A stretch of DNA of 64,000 nucleotides from Muribaculaceae bacterium (lineage in GTDB: Bacteria; Bacteroidota; Bacteroidia; Bacteroidales; Muribaculaceae). The stretch covers positions 1 to 64,000 of the forward strand of contig JAFQZK010000022.1 in NCBI GenBank assembly GCA_017405965.1, in the 5' to 3' direction. Position 1 is the first letter of the stretch, and each line of letters starts with the position of its first letter. The position numbers and the translations under genes are program-made. Below, one piece after another: positions 26,779-34,839 of the stretch. The notes under the pieces were generated by a model, which did not search any database, had not been told where the DNA came from, and saw nothing but the letters and a program-made list of their open reading frames with translations.

Positions 26779-27453
26779 ATGGCTGCCATTAAGACTGGCT
26801 CAATTACTGTCTATTATAGTCCCCCTAGAACTGAAACATCAGTTGCACAGGATATTGCTGAAACCTTTGATCGCGTTCAAGGTTTTGATATTGTATATGG
26901 GCCGAGATTTCGTAATGTCCGTTTTGAATTGATGAAAAGGAGTAATGAAATCGGTTATCAAATTACTTTCTTCGACATTTCAATTTTTGATGAGTTCCTA
27001 GATTATATTAGAGATGTTAAAAAAGAATTACAAAAGAAATACAAGATTTCTATCGTGTTCTTGAGCATTGATGGAAAAGCGACAGAATTCTCCAATAAGT
27101 ACTATTGGAAATCTTTATTTATGAGTATCATTACCCGTCTTCTTGCAATACCTCCTGTTGTAATATTCTGTTTTTGGATTGGGGGTTTGATATCATCGTG
27201 GCTATCTTCTGTAATAGGGAATGAAATCGTGATGAATATCATCAATGAGTTGTTACCTTTAATCACATGCTACCCCATTGGCGTAATGTCAATTGCTATT
27301 ATGCCCAATATCTTAAAAGTAAGAGTTTTGTCTTTATCAATTGTTCTTATAACTGCTTTCCTGTATTATTTCTTTACAGGAAATGGACTTATAGGTTCGT
27401 GCCTTTTATTACTAGCTTTTATTTTAAAATCAATTCAGAATAGCCTGACATGA
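26779..27453 (+). CDS. AT-rich membrane protein of unknown function
   Basis: A 224-residue protein, soluble for about 110 residues and then with four or five closely spaced hydrophobic segments to the end. The soluble part (VYYSPPRTETSVAQDIAETF) is not one I recognise. An AAGGAG stretch two bases before the ATG resembles a Shine-Dalgarno sequence but is too close for good spacing. Same strand and composition as the 26391 gene, 16 bases apart. Confidence 0.62.
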   Translation: MAAIKTGSITVYYSPPRTETSVAQDIAETFDRVQGFDIVYGPRFRNVRFELMKRSNEIGYQITFFDISIFDEFLDYIRDVKKELQKKYKISIVFLSIDGKATEFSNKYYWKSLFMSIITRLLAIPPVVIFCFWIGGLISSWLSSVIGNEIVMNIINELLPLITCYPIGVMSIAIMPNILKVRVLSLSIVLITAFLYYFFTGNGLIGSCLLLLAFILKSIQNSLT

Positions 27454-27570
27454 CATTATAAAAATATAATAAAGAATTATCGTTAATATAGTAGAATCCA
27501 ATTCGTATAACATGGACTGTTTCTTATTGACTTTTTTGTCTCGGAATGATGAATGAATAAGAATTCTATG

Positions 27571-27578
27571 TATTTTTG
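27571..27578 (+). promoter_or_regulatory. -7 box of the M13 peptidase gene
   Basis: TATTTTTG inside the upstream open frame; supports the ATG at 27625. Confidence 0.5.
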
Positions 27579-27624
27579 CAGGTTGTTTAAGAAAAAAGGA
27601 CCAATTAACATATTAAAGTTTATA

Positions 27625-29649
27625 ATGAAGAAAATGTTATTAGCTATGGCCATATTGATGGCTGCAGTGCCTGGTGTGCAGGCACAAGTGACGCACGGCG
27701 TGAACCGTGCCGACATGGACCTGAGCGTAAGGCCGGGTGATGATTTCTACGAGTATGCCGGTGGTGGCTGGATGAAGGCCAACCCGCTGACCAAGCATCC
27801 CGAGTATGCCAGCTATGGCGTGTTTAACGTACTCGCCGAGGAGAACGAGAACCGCCTGCGCGACATGTTCCTGGAACTGGGCAAGACCGAACACCAGTTC
27901 GGCACCGTGGACCAGAAAGTCGCCGACCTGTACAAGATGGCTATGGACAGTGACCGCCTTAACCGTGAAGGTGTACAGCCGCTGTTGCCCGACCTGGCCA
28001 AACTCAAAGCTTTCAAGAAGGCCGACCTGACCCGTTTCATTGCCGACCAGCACTTGACGCTGAGCAACCCGTTCTTCGGCATCGGCGTGGAGACCGACCT
28101 CAAGAACAGCGACATGAACGTGATGTGGCTGGAAGCCGGAACCAGTGGTCTGCCCGACAGGGACTACTACCTGAACACCGATGCCGACAGCAAGAAGATC
28201 CAGCAGGCTTACAAGAACTTCCTGGTGAAGATGTTCACCCTTGCCGGCTACAGCAAGAAGGAGGCTAACCGCGCCTGCAAGACCATCTACGACATCGAGT
28301 ACAAGTTTGCTCAGGCCAAGATGGACCGCGCCGAGGCCCGTGACTACACCAAGCTCTACAACATCCGCACCCTCGACCAGCTGCAGACCGACTACCCCGC
28401 CATCAACTGGAAGGAGTACTTCAACCTGATGGGCACCCCCACCGTGGAATGGGTAATCCTGACCCAGCCCAAGGTGATGGCTGTTGCCAACGACCTGATG
28501 ACCAAACTCAGCGAGCAGCAGATGCGTGACTACATGGCAGGCCTGATCATCCGTGGCGCCGCCAACTATCTGAGCGACGACTTCGGTGAGGCCTCATTTG
28601 ACTTCTACGGCCGCACCCTGAGCGGACAGAAGGAGCGCAAGCCTCGCTGGAAACGCGCCTTGGGTCTGCCCAACGGACTGCTCGGCGAAGCCGTCGGTGA
28701 GGTTTACGTGAGCAAGTACTTTGCCCATGGCAGCAAGGAGAAGATGACGAAGCTCATCAACGAGCTGCGCAAGTCGCTGGCCGCACACATCGCCGGCCTG
28801 ACCTGGATGAGCGAGCAGACCAAGATCAACGCCCTGGTGAAGCTCAACGCCTTCACCGTCAAGATCGGTTATCCCGACAAGTGGCGTGACTACAGCGGTC
28901 TGCAGGTTGATCCCAGCAAGAGCATGTATGAGAACATCAAGGCCGCCAGCCTGTATGAAACCCGTCGCAACCTCGACAAGATGGGCAAGCCCGTTGACAA
29001 GGACGAATGGGGCATGACACCGCAAACGGTGAACGCCTACTACAACCCCACCACCAACGAGATTTGCTTCCCCGCCGCCATCCTGCAACCTCCCTTCTTT
29101 GACGTGGAGGCCGACGATGCCACCAACTTCGGTGCCATCGGTGTTGTGATTGGCCACGAGATGACTCACGGCTTTGACGACCAGGGTCGCATGTTCGACC
29201 AGTACGGCAACATGACCGACTGGTGGACCGAGGAGGACAGCCAGCGATTCCAAGAGGCTGCCGAGAAGCTCGCCCAACAGTTCGACCAGCTCATCGTCGT
29301 TAAGGACCAGCACGCCAACGGTCACCTGACCCTGGGTGAGAACATCGCCGACCAGGGTGGCCTGCGCATCGCCTACGATGCCTTCAAAACGACGCAGCAG
29401 TTCCGCGAGGGCAAGAAGATTGACGGCTTCACGCCCGCACAGCGCTTCTACCTGAGCTACGGCCGCATCTGGGCCAACAACATGACCGAGGAAGCCATCT
29501 TCCAGCAGACCAAGAGTGATCCCCACTCCATCGGTCGCTACCGCGTGAACACCACGCTGAGGAACATCGACACCTTCTTTGACGCCTTCGGCATCAAGGC
29601 TGGTGACAAGATGTGGCTCGATCCCGCCGACCGCGCCATCATCTGGTAA
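27625..29649 (+). CDS. pepO: M13 family zinc metallopeptidase (PepO/neprilysin type)
   Basis: A 674-residue exported peptidase. The signal peptide starts MKKMLLAMAILM and ends near VQAQ; the -7 box at 27571-27578 rules out the upstream start at 27553. Zinc motif HEMTH (in VIGHEMTHGFDDQG) is near residue 510 and the third ligand motif ENIADQGG near 571, and the NAYYNPTTNEICFPAAILQPPFF block before them is the M13 substrate-binding stretch. It probably degrades peptides in the periplasm or at the surface. Strong terminator at 29672-29707. Monocistronic. Confidence 0.95.
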   Translation: MKKMLLAMAILMAAVPGVQAQVTHGVNRADMDLSVRPGDDFYEYAGGGWMKANPLTKHPEYASYGVFNVLAEENENRLRDMFLELGKTEHQFGTVDQKVADLYKMAMDSDRLNREGVQPLLPDLAKLKAFKKADLTRFIADQHLTLSNPFFGIGVETDLKNSDMNVMWLEAGTSGLPDRDYYLNTDADSKKIQQAYKNFLVKMFTLAGYSKKEANRACKTIYDIEYKFAQAKMDRAEARDYTKLYNIRTLDQLQTDYPAINWKEYFNLMGTPTVEWVILTQPKVMAVANDLMTKLSEQQMRDYMAGLIIRGAANYLSDDFGEASFDFYGRTLSGQKERKPRWKRALGLPNGLLGEAVGEVYVSKYFAHGSKEKMTKLINELRKSLAAHIAGLTWMSEQTKINALVKLNAFTVKIGYPDKWRDYSGLQVDPSKSMYENIKAASLYETRRNLDKMGKPVDKDEWGMTPQTVNAYYNPTTNEICFPAAILQPPFFDVEADDATNFGAIGVVIGHEMTHGFDDQGRMFDQYGNMTDWWTEEDSQRFQEAAEKLAQQFDQLIVVKDQHANGHLTLGENIADQGGLRIAYDAFKTTQQFREGKKIDGFTPAQRFYLSYGRIWANNMTEEAIFQQTKSDPHSIGRYRVNTTLRNIDTFFDAFGIKAGDKMWLDPADRAIIW

Positions 29650-29671
29650 TCAACGACCGGCACAAGACAAC

Positions 29672-29707
29672 AAGGGCCCGCAACAGTCAAGTTGCGAGCC
29701 CTTTGTT
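29672..29707 (+). terminator. Terminator after M13 peptidase
   Basis: AAGGGCcCGCAAC pairs with GTTGCGaGCCCTT with one internal mismatch and a 6-base loop. A second small hairpin (GGAC-AATT/AATT-GTCC, 29717-29738) follows and may serve the convergent tatD gene. Confidence 0.75.
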
Positions 29708-29749
29708 TCTTGATAGGACTAATTAGACTAATTTGTCCTATTTGACCAA

Positions 29750-30523
29750 TTAATCCAATTTCAGGTTGAAAAGGGCGGCGGCGTTGCGGTCGGTGGCGAC
29801 GCTGACGGCCTCAGGGGTGACGCCTAACGTCTTTGCGACGAAGTCGTTGATGTGGGGGATATAGGCGCTCTCGTTGCGCTTGCCGCGGTGGGGGACGGGT
29901 GTCAAGTAGGGGGCATCGGTTTCCAGCAGCAGACGGTCAAGGCCGATGACAGGCAGCAACTGGGGCACGGTGCTCTTCTTGAAAGTAACCACGCCGTTCA
30001 CGCCGAAGTAGAAATCGCCTCGCTGGCGGACGCGCTCAACGTCGGCAGGCGTTTCGGCAAAGCAATGGAACACGCCTGGCGGCACGGGGCAGTCCAGATG
30101 GTCGATAACGTCAAGAATGTCATCAAGAGCCTCGCGGCAATGCATGATGAAAGGCACTCCCAGTTCATAGCACCAGTGCAACTGGATGTCAAGGGCACGA
30201 TGCTGCTGCTCGCGCCAGGTCTTGTCCCAATAGAGGTCGATGCCTATCTCGCCGATGGCCACAAGAGGATGCTCGTCAAGCATGGGACGCATCTTGCCAA
30301 GCACGTCGAGGTAATCGTCATGCACATCCTCGGGATGCAGGCCCAATGCCATCGAGATGTAGTCGGGATACTGCTCATGCATGGCAGCAAGGCGCGGCAC
30401 GCTCTCCAGATTCTCGTTAGGCAGGATGATGTGACGTACACCGGCCTCACGAGCCCGCTGAACGACCTCGGCCCTATCCTCGTCAAAGGCATCGCAATAA
30501 ATATGTGAATGACTGTCGATCAT
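29750..30523 (-). CDS. TatD family metal-dependent hydrolase (DNase/deoxyribonuclease)
   Basis: A 257-residue TIM-barrel metalloenzyme of the TatD family, which includes 3'-5' exonucleases and D-aminoacyl-tRNA hydrolases. The metal ligands are visible: DSHSHIYCDAF at the start, GEIGIDLYWD centrally, FIMHCREA, and GVFHCFAET, with LLLETDAPYLTPVPHRG near the end. ATG at 30521-30523. Its start borders an array of heptameric AATTAGA repeats. Confidence 0.94.
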   Translation of the reverse strand: MIDSHSHIYCDAFDEDRAEVVQRAREAGVRHIILPNENLESVPRLAAMHEQYPDYISMALGLHPEDVHDDYLDVLGKMRPMLDEHPLVAIGEIGIDLYWDKTWREQQHRALDIQLHWCYELGVPFIMHCREALDDILDVIDHLDCPVPPGVFHCFAETPADVERVRQRGDFYFGVNGVVTFKKSTVPQLLPVIGLDRLLLETDAPYLTPVPHRGKRNESAYIPHINDFVAKTLGVTPEAVSVATDRNAAALFNLKLD

Positions 30524-30530
30524 CGTTACA

Positions 30531-30572
30531 AATTAGAAATTAGAAATTAGAAATTAGGAATTAGGAATTAAG
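30531..30572. repeat. Heptamer repeat array (AATTAGA/AATTAGG), left flank
   Basis: Six consecutive 7-base units. The matching array in inverted orientation lies at 30933-30956, and the broken four-helix-bundle gene sits between. Looser versions of the same repeat occur at 35908-35938 and 39631-39657. Confidence 0.8.
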
Positions 30573-30928
30573 ATTCTTGAGTTGCTGGGAAGTAGTGAGT
30601 GTGATGCTGCTGAGCAATTTTCTTAAGGCAAGATTATCTTGACTGATTGATTCAAATTCATCACCATTGAGATAATCAGTATCATGAAGCAATTCAAACC
30701 AATACTCTGTCTCGCAACATTCTTTGAAAGAAATATACATCTTGGCCAGAAACTCTTTTTACTAATTGATGCTAAAGCTTCTACAACATTGGCACCGATG
30801 CTCGTACCACTACGTAGCAATTGCTTTGAAAGGACCCATTCTTTCTTGTCCTCATGCAAATAGCGATATAAGCGCACAATGCGAACTGCAAAAGCCTTAC
30901 TTTGGTCTTTAATAGCGTTCTCTTTCAT
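30561..30928 (-). pseudogene. Four-helix-bundle (S23/IVS-type) protein gene with a frameshift
   Basis: The first 56 or so codons encode a normal start for the small four-helix-bundle family related to proteins encoded in 23S rRNA intervening sequences (FAVRIVRLYRYLHEDK, LLRSGTSIGANVVEALASISKK). Right after ISKK the phase is lost at an AAAAAGAG run near 30760. In the next frame the missing C-terminus continues: FLAKMYISFKECCETEYWFE, LLHDTDYLNGDEFESISQD, LRKLLSSITLTT, stopping at 30561-30563 inside the heptamer array. The total length, 368 bases, is one base short of 123 codons, consistent with a single-base deletion. Without correction the frame ends at 30623 with a nonsense tail. Confidence 0.8.
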
Positions 30929-30932
30929 AAGA

Positions 30933-30956
30933 AATTCCTAATTTCTAATTCCTAAT
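30933..30956. repeat. Heptamer repeat array, right flank (inverted)
   Basis: AATTCCT/AATTTCT units, the reverse complement of the left array. The stop codon of the polyprenyl synthase gene lies within it. Confidence 0.75.
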
Positions 30957-31917
30957 ACTTGCGGCCGGACAGGCGATTGGCAAGGGCGATGAAAGCGGCC
31001 TTGTCGTCGTCGCTTATTTTCAACTGGTTGAAGGCAGCGACAGCCTGGTCGTTGTAGCGGGAGATGGCTTCCTCGGCCAGTTGGCGAACGCCTAGACGCT
31101 CATACAGCGACGTCACGCCACGAACCTTGTCGTCGCGGGTGGCATACGGGTCGTTGAGCCAGTGACGCAGTTCGTCGGCATCATCACCCTGGGCAAGCTG
31201 CATGGTGTTGATGAGCAAGAAGGTCTTCTTGTTGTTCATGATGTCGCCGCCGATTTCCTTGCCGAAGGTCTCGGGATTGCCCCACACGTCCAGCACGTCA
31301 TCCCTGAGCTGGAAAGCCAGACCCATGTTCACGCCGGCTTCATATATCAGGCTGGCCTGCTGTTCATCGGCATCGGCAATCAGGGCTCCTGTTTTGAGCG
31401 CACAACCCAGCAGGACAGATGTCTTCAAGCGTATCATGTTGATGTACTCCTCGACAGTGACGTCGTTGCGGTTCTCGTAGTCCATATCCCACTGCTGACC
31501 CTCGTAGATCTCAATAGCGGTCTTGTTGAACAGGTCCATCACTTGCCAGTTGGCCGTGCGAGCGATATACTGGGTGGCTATCGTGAGCATGGTGTCACCA
31601 CTCAAGATGGCGGTATTGTCGTTCCAGCGGCAGTGCACGGTGGGCTTGCCGCGGCGCACGTCGGCATTGTCCATCACATCGTCGTGAAGGAGCGTGAAGT
31701 TGTGGAACATCTCCAACCCGAGGGCGGCATCGATGGCGAGAGCCGAGTCACCACCCATCGCATCACAAGCCATGAGTGTCAATACAGGGCGAACGCGCTT
31801 GCCGCCCAATGCCATGTGATAAGCAATCGGCTCATACAGCTGGTCAGGTGACGCGGGATAAGGAATGGCAGCAATGGCCTGGTTGACAGCGTCAAGATAT
31901 TCTTGGAAAGTTTTCAT
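30952..31917 (-). CDS. Polyprenyl diphosphate synthase (farnesyl/geranylgeranyl or longer)
   Basis: A 321-residue all-trans prenyltransferase that condenses isopentenyl diphosphate with allylic diphosphates. The first aspartate-rich motif is DDVMD at residues 79-83 (in LLHDDVMDNADVRRG), the second is DDVLD near 210 (in FQLRDDVLDVWG), and GGKRVRPVL binds diphosphate. The residues before the first motif (FHNFTL) have a bulky Phe, suggesting medium rather than very long products; farnesyl or geranylgeranyl is likely but not certain. It follows two lipoprotein genes on the same strand (43-base gap). Confidence 0.92.
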   Translation of the reverse strand: MKTFQEYLDAVNQAIAAIPYPASPDQLYEPIAYHMALGGKRVRPVLTLMACDAMGGDSALAIDAALGLEMFHNFTLLHDDVMDNADVRRGKPTVHCRWNDNTAILSGDTMLTIATQYIARTANWQVMDLFNKTAIEIYEGQQWDMDYENRNDVTVEEYINMIRLKTSVLLGCALKTGALIADADEQQASLIYEAGVNMGLAFQLRDDVLDVWGNPETFGKEIGGDIMNNKKTFLLINTMQLAQGDDADELRHWLNDPYATRDDKVRGVTSLYERLGVRQLAEEAISRYNDQAVAAFNQLKISDDDKAAFIALANRLSGRKY

Positions 31918-31960
31918 ATGCGAGTTAAGAGTTTAGTATGAATGGAGATTAGAGAATAAA

Positions 31961-32611
31961 TCATTTCAGTGCAGCCTTATAGGCATTCTCGAAGGTGCTG
32001 AAGTCGGCCGGCGTGTAGATTTCACGCAGGATGTCGATACGGGCGTTGATGTCGGCCATGTCGGCACCCGGCTGATTGGCATCGGCCGCAAGAGCAGCGC
32101 CCAGGGCCGCAGGACGTGAGGACTGGACATAGACATTCATCTGCTCAGGCACAGGGAGGCCATCGACAATGGCTTGCATCGTGCTGTCGAACACCTGGAC
32201 ATGACGCTCATAGCCCACGGTGTAGCACAACCAGTGGATGAGTGACACGTAATCGGCAGCCGAGTCGGTGTCGAACTGACGCAGTCGCAGCAGTTCTATC
32301 ATCTGCGGGCACTTGAGTTGGGCCAACTCACGCGGATCCAGCACAATGACGTGGGCAGCCTGGGTCAACGAGTCGCGCCCGTCGGCCAGCAAGGGGGCGG
32401 CAAAAGCCCGATTTGCAGCCTTGACCTCCCACGGCCAGCGCAGGCTGTCGGCACGCAAGGCATTGAATCGGTTCACCACCTGATGCATCGCTGCCGTGTC
32501 GCCCCATGCAGCCAGGAACTCACGTCCTGCTGCATCGCCGCGCTTGCTGGCGCCGCCACAGGCGGTCAACAGCATCATCAGGCCCATCAATATCAGCGGT
32601 AGTCGTTTCAT
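31961..32611 (-). CDS. Lipoprotein of unknown function
   Basis: A 216-residue protein with a lipoprotein signal ending LLTACGG (Cys at about residue 18). The mature part is helical and Ala-rich, with no motif I recognise. Its ATG overlaps the stop of the upstream small lipoprotein gene (ATGA), showing translational coupling. The pair probably runs on into the polyprenyl synthase. Confidence 0.7.
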   Translation of the reverse strand: MKRLPLILMGLMMLLTACGGASKRGDAAGREFLAAWGDTAAMHQVVNRFNALRADSLRWPWEVKAANRAFAAPLLADGRDSLTQAAHVIVLDPRELAQLKCPQMIELLRLRQFDTDSAADYVSLIHWLCYTVGYERHVQVFDSTMQAIVDGLPVPEQMNVYVQSSRPAALGAALAADANQPGADMADINARIDILREIYTPADFSTFENAYKAALK

Positions 32612-32916
32612 TTCTTCTCGTCAGGGAAAATCGAGTTATACAATGGGCGGTCCTTCTCCTTGAGATAGGAACGGAAGGCCTCGTCAAACGCGCGCACTGC
32701 CGCCGAGTCCCGTTTCAAGGCATAGACGCTCTGCTTGGCCTTGGCATCCATGACAGCGCGCTCCATCGACATGGTGTCGGTGTGATCCACCGCCACCAGT
32801 GCGGCAGCGGCCCTCATTCCGCTATCGCGAGCTTCGGCATCGAGCGGCGACTTTTTCTCGCCGCAACCACTCATCAGCACCAGTAGAGCTGCCACCAAAT
32901 AAAGCAGATGTTTCAT
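32608..32916 (-). CDS. Small lipoprotein of unknown function
   Basis: A 102-residue protein with a lipoprotein signal (MKHLLYLVAALLVLMSGCGEK; Cys at residue 18) and a helical, charged mature part. The start is the ATG at 32914-32916 because a TAATTTTG box lies at 32938-32945, inside a longer open frame. It overlaps the next lipoprotein by four bases. The two mature sequences are not obviously related. Confidence 0.7.
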   Translation of the reverse strand: MKHLLYLVAALLVLMSGCGEKKSPLDAEARDSGMRAAAALVAVDHTDTMSMERAVMDAKAKQSVYALKRDSAAVRAFDEAFRSYLKEKDRPLYNSIFPDEKK

Positions 32917-32937
32917 TGTCCAGAAATTGTTTTGCCA

Positions 32938-32945
32938 CAAAATTA
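32938..32945 (-). promoter_or_regulatory. -7 box of the lipoprotein pair
   Basis: Minus-strand TAATTTTG, about 22 bases above the ATG. Confidence 0.5.
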
Positions 32946-33043
32946 CAAATAATTGGCACACACTTCCATTATCGCCAGTGTTTTTATGCTTTTTTTTCAT
33001 AATCTGTGTTGTTGAAAAAGCAATGCAGGTTGGAATTTTTATA

Positions 33044-33051
33044 TATCTTTG
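33044..33051 (+). promoter_or_regulatory. -7 box of the RsmI-like gene
   Basis: TATCTTTG, followed by the ATG at 33074; it overrules the in-frame start at 32927. Confidence 0.5.
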
Positions 33052-33073
33052 TGCTTTAGAATTGCATTTAGTC

Positions 33074-33790
33074 ATGCTGGAGGCTGGTTTATACCTGATT
33101 CCCACTCAGTTGAGCGATGTGCCGATGGAGAGGGTGTTACCCGCTCACAACATTGAGGTTGTGCGCGGGATAAGGTATTTTGTGGTCGAGAGTGTGCGTT
33201 CGGCACGCCGTTTTCTCAAAAAATGTGACCGCGACATCGATATCGACAGCCTCACGTTCAACGAGCTCAACGAGCACTCGGACTTGAGCGACACAGCGGC
33301 AATCGAGGCGTTGCTGGCACCCATCGCCCGCGGCGAGGCCGTGGGCGTGATCAGCGATGCCGGCTGCCCTGCCGTTGCCGATCCCGGTGCCGACCTGGTG
33401 GCCATTGCTCAACGCCGCGGTTACAAGGTAATACCGCTTGTCGGCCCGTCGAGCATCCTGATGAGCCTGATGGCTTCGGGGTTCAACGGCCAGCGTTTTG
33501 CCTTCGAGGGCTATCTGCCGGTTGACGGCCAAGCCCGACAAGCCCGCCTCAAGGAGATGACACGTCGCATCGAGCGTGAACGCCAAACCCAAATTTTCAT
33601 CGAGGCCCCTTACCGCAACAACCAGCTCATTGCCGATTTGGTCAAGCATCTGCCCACTGGCATGCGGCTGTGCGTCGCCAGCGACATCACCGGCGAGCGA
33701 CAGGAAATCGTCACCCGCACCCTCGGCGAATGGAAGCGGGCGCAGTATGACTATCACAAGATACCTACCATCTTCTTACTGTATCAGTAA
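33074..33790 (+). CDS. RsmI-like SAM-dependent methyltransferase (tetrapyrrole methylase fold)
   Basis: A 238-residue protein of the fold shared by tetrapyrrole methylases and RsmI, the 16S rRNA ribose methyltransferase for C1402. Motifs: LYLIPTQLSD at the start, VGVISDAGCPAVADPGADLV (RsmI-type GTP/SDAG loop), VPLVGPSS-like IPLVGPSSILMSLMASG, and RFAFEGYLP. It is shorter than E. coli RsmI (286), lacking part of the C-terminal domain, as is common for the second RsmI-like paralogue of Bacteroidetes; the target may therefore differ. The MBL gene follows after 14 bases. Confidence 0.82.
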   Translation: MLEAGLYLIPTQLSDVPMERVLPAHNIEVVRGIRYFVVESVRSARRFLKKCDRDIDIDSLTFNELNEHSDLSDTAAIEALLAPIARGEAVGVISDAGCPAVADPGADLVAIAQRRGYKVIPLVGPSSILMSLMASGFNGQRFAFEGYLPVDGQARQARLKEMTRRIERERQTQIFIEAPYRNNQLIADLVKHLPTGMRLCVASDITGERQEIVTRTLGEWKRAQYDYHKIPTIFLLYQ

Positions 33791-33804
33791 AAAAACCGCA
33801 CGTT

Positions 33805-34839
33805 ATGCCTGGACACAAATATAAAGGATACACCAATGACGGACGCCCGCTGAAGATTTCATTCGACGTGGACGGCGATGACACGCCGACACCGAAAGCT
33901 GAACCGATTACCGAAGACCAACCCTCTCGCCCTGCCGGCAATGCCATAGGCAAGGGGCTGTGCTTCATCAGTTTCGGGAGCGGCAGCAGTGGCAACTGTG
34001 CCTACCTGGGCACCCCGCGTGGCGGCGTCCTCATCGATGCAGGCATCAGGGAGCCGGTGAAGTATCACCGCAAGAAAAAGAATCCCGAACGTCAGGACGT
34101 GCCCACATTTGACCAAGCGCTTGCCGAACTCGAGCGCAACGGCGTATCGCCCGACATGATCAAAGGCGTGCTGCTCACCCATGCCCATCAGGACCACATG
34201 CGCACCTTGTACCCCGCTGTGAGCCGTTGCAAGTGCAGTGTCTTCTGCACGATGGGTGTGATGAGCCAATTGCTGCAACGGTGCCGCATCTCGAGCCGCA
34301 TCACCGATCGCCATGTCCCCATCTTCAAGGAGATACCGTTCAGAATCCTGGACATGGAAATCACGGCCTTTGAGACTCTGCACGACGTGAAGAGCGTCGG
34401 CTTCAGCATCGAATATGAGGGAGAACGCTTTGTGGTGGCTACCGATACGGGCATCATCACCGAGCGCGCAACCCATTACATGAGCCGCGCCAATTACCTG
34501 ATGATTGAGAGCAACTACGACCGTAAAATGCTGTTGGAGGGCACCTATTCCTATATGCTCAAAGACCGCGTCATGGGCGAGAAAGGCCACCTCGACAACG
34601 AGGTAGCCGCCCAATTTGTGGCCGAGCATTATCACAAGGATTTACGCCATGTGTTCCTGTGTCATCTGAGCAAGGACAACAACACCGAGGAAATCGCCCT
34701 CAACACGATGCGTCAAGCCCTGGAGGCCAAAGGGATCACCGTTGGTGACGGCTCCAACTCCGCCGGCCAGAGTAACCGTGATATCCAGATCTGCGCTTTG
34801 CCCCGCTATACTTTCTCCGACTTCTATATCTTGGCTTGA
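33805..34839 (+). CDS. MBL-fold metallo-hydrolase (YycJ/WalJ-like)
   Basis: A 344-residue metallo-beta-lactamase-fold protein. After a polar extension of about 55 residues the domain begins FISFGSGSSGNCAYLG with the VLIDAGI strand, then the zinc motif THAHQDH near residue 131, a VVATDTG aspartate, and a terminal VFLCHLSKDNN histidine. This pattern fits YycJ/WalJ-type hydrolases, proposed 5'-exonucleases acting on DNA. The last 104 bases overlap the end of the convergent gene at 34736-35899. Co-directional with the RsmI-like gene. Confidence 0.88.
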   Translation: MPGHKYKGYTNDGRPLKISFDVDGDDTPTPKAEPITEDQPSRPAGNAIGKGLCFISFGSGSSGNCAYLGTPRGGVLIDAGIREPVKYHRKKKNPERQDVPTFDQALAELERNGVSPDMIKGVLLTHAHQDHMRTLYPAVSRCKCSVFCTMGVMSQLLQRCRISSRITDRHVPIFKEIPFRILDMEITAFETLHDVKSVGFSIEYEGERFVVATDTGIITERATHYMSRANYLMIESNYDRKMLLEGTYSYMLKDRVMGEKGHLDNEVAAQFVAEHYHKDLRHVFLCHLSKDNNTEEIALNTMRQALEAKGITVGDGSNSAGQSNRDIQICALPRYTFSDFYILA

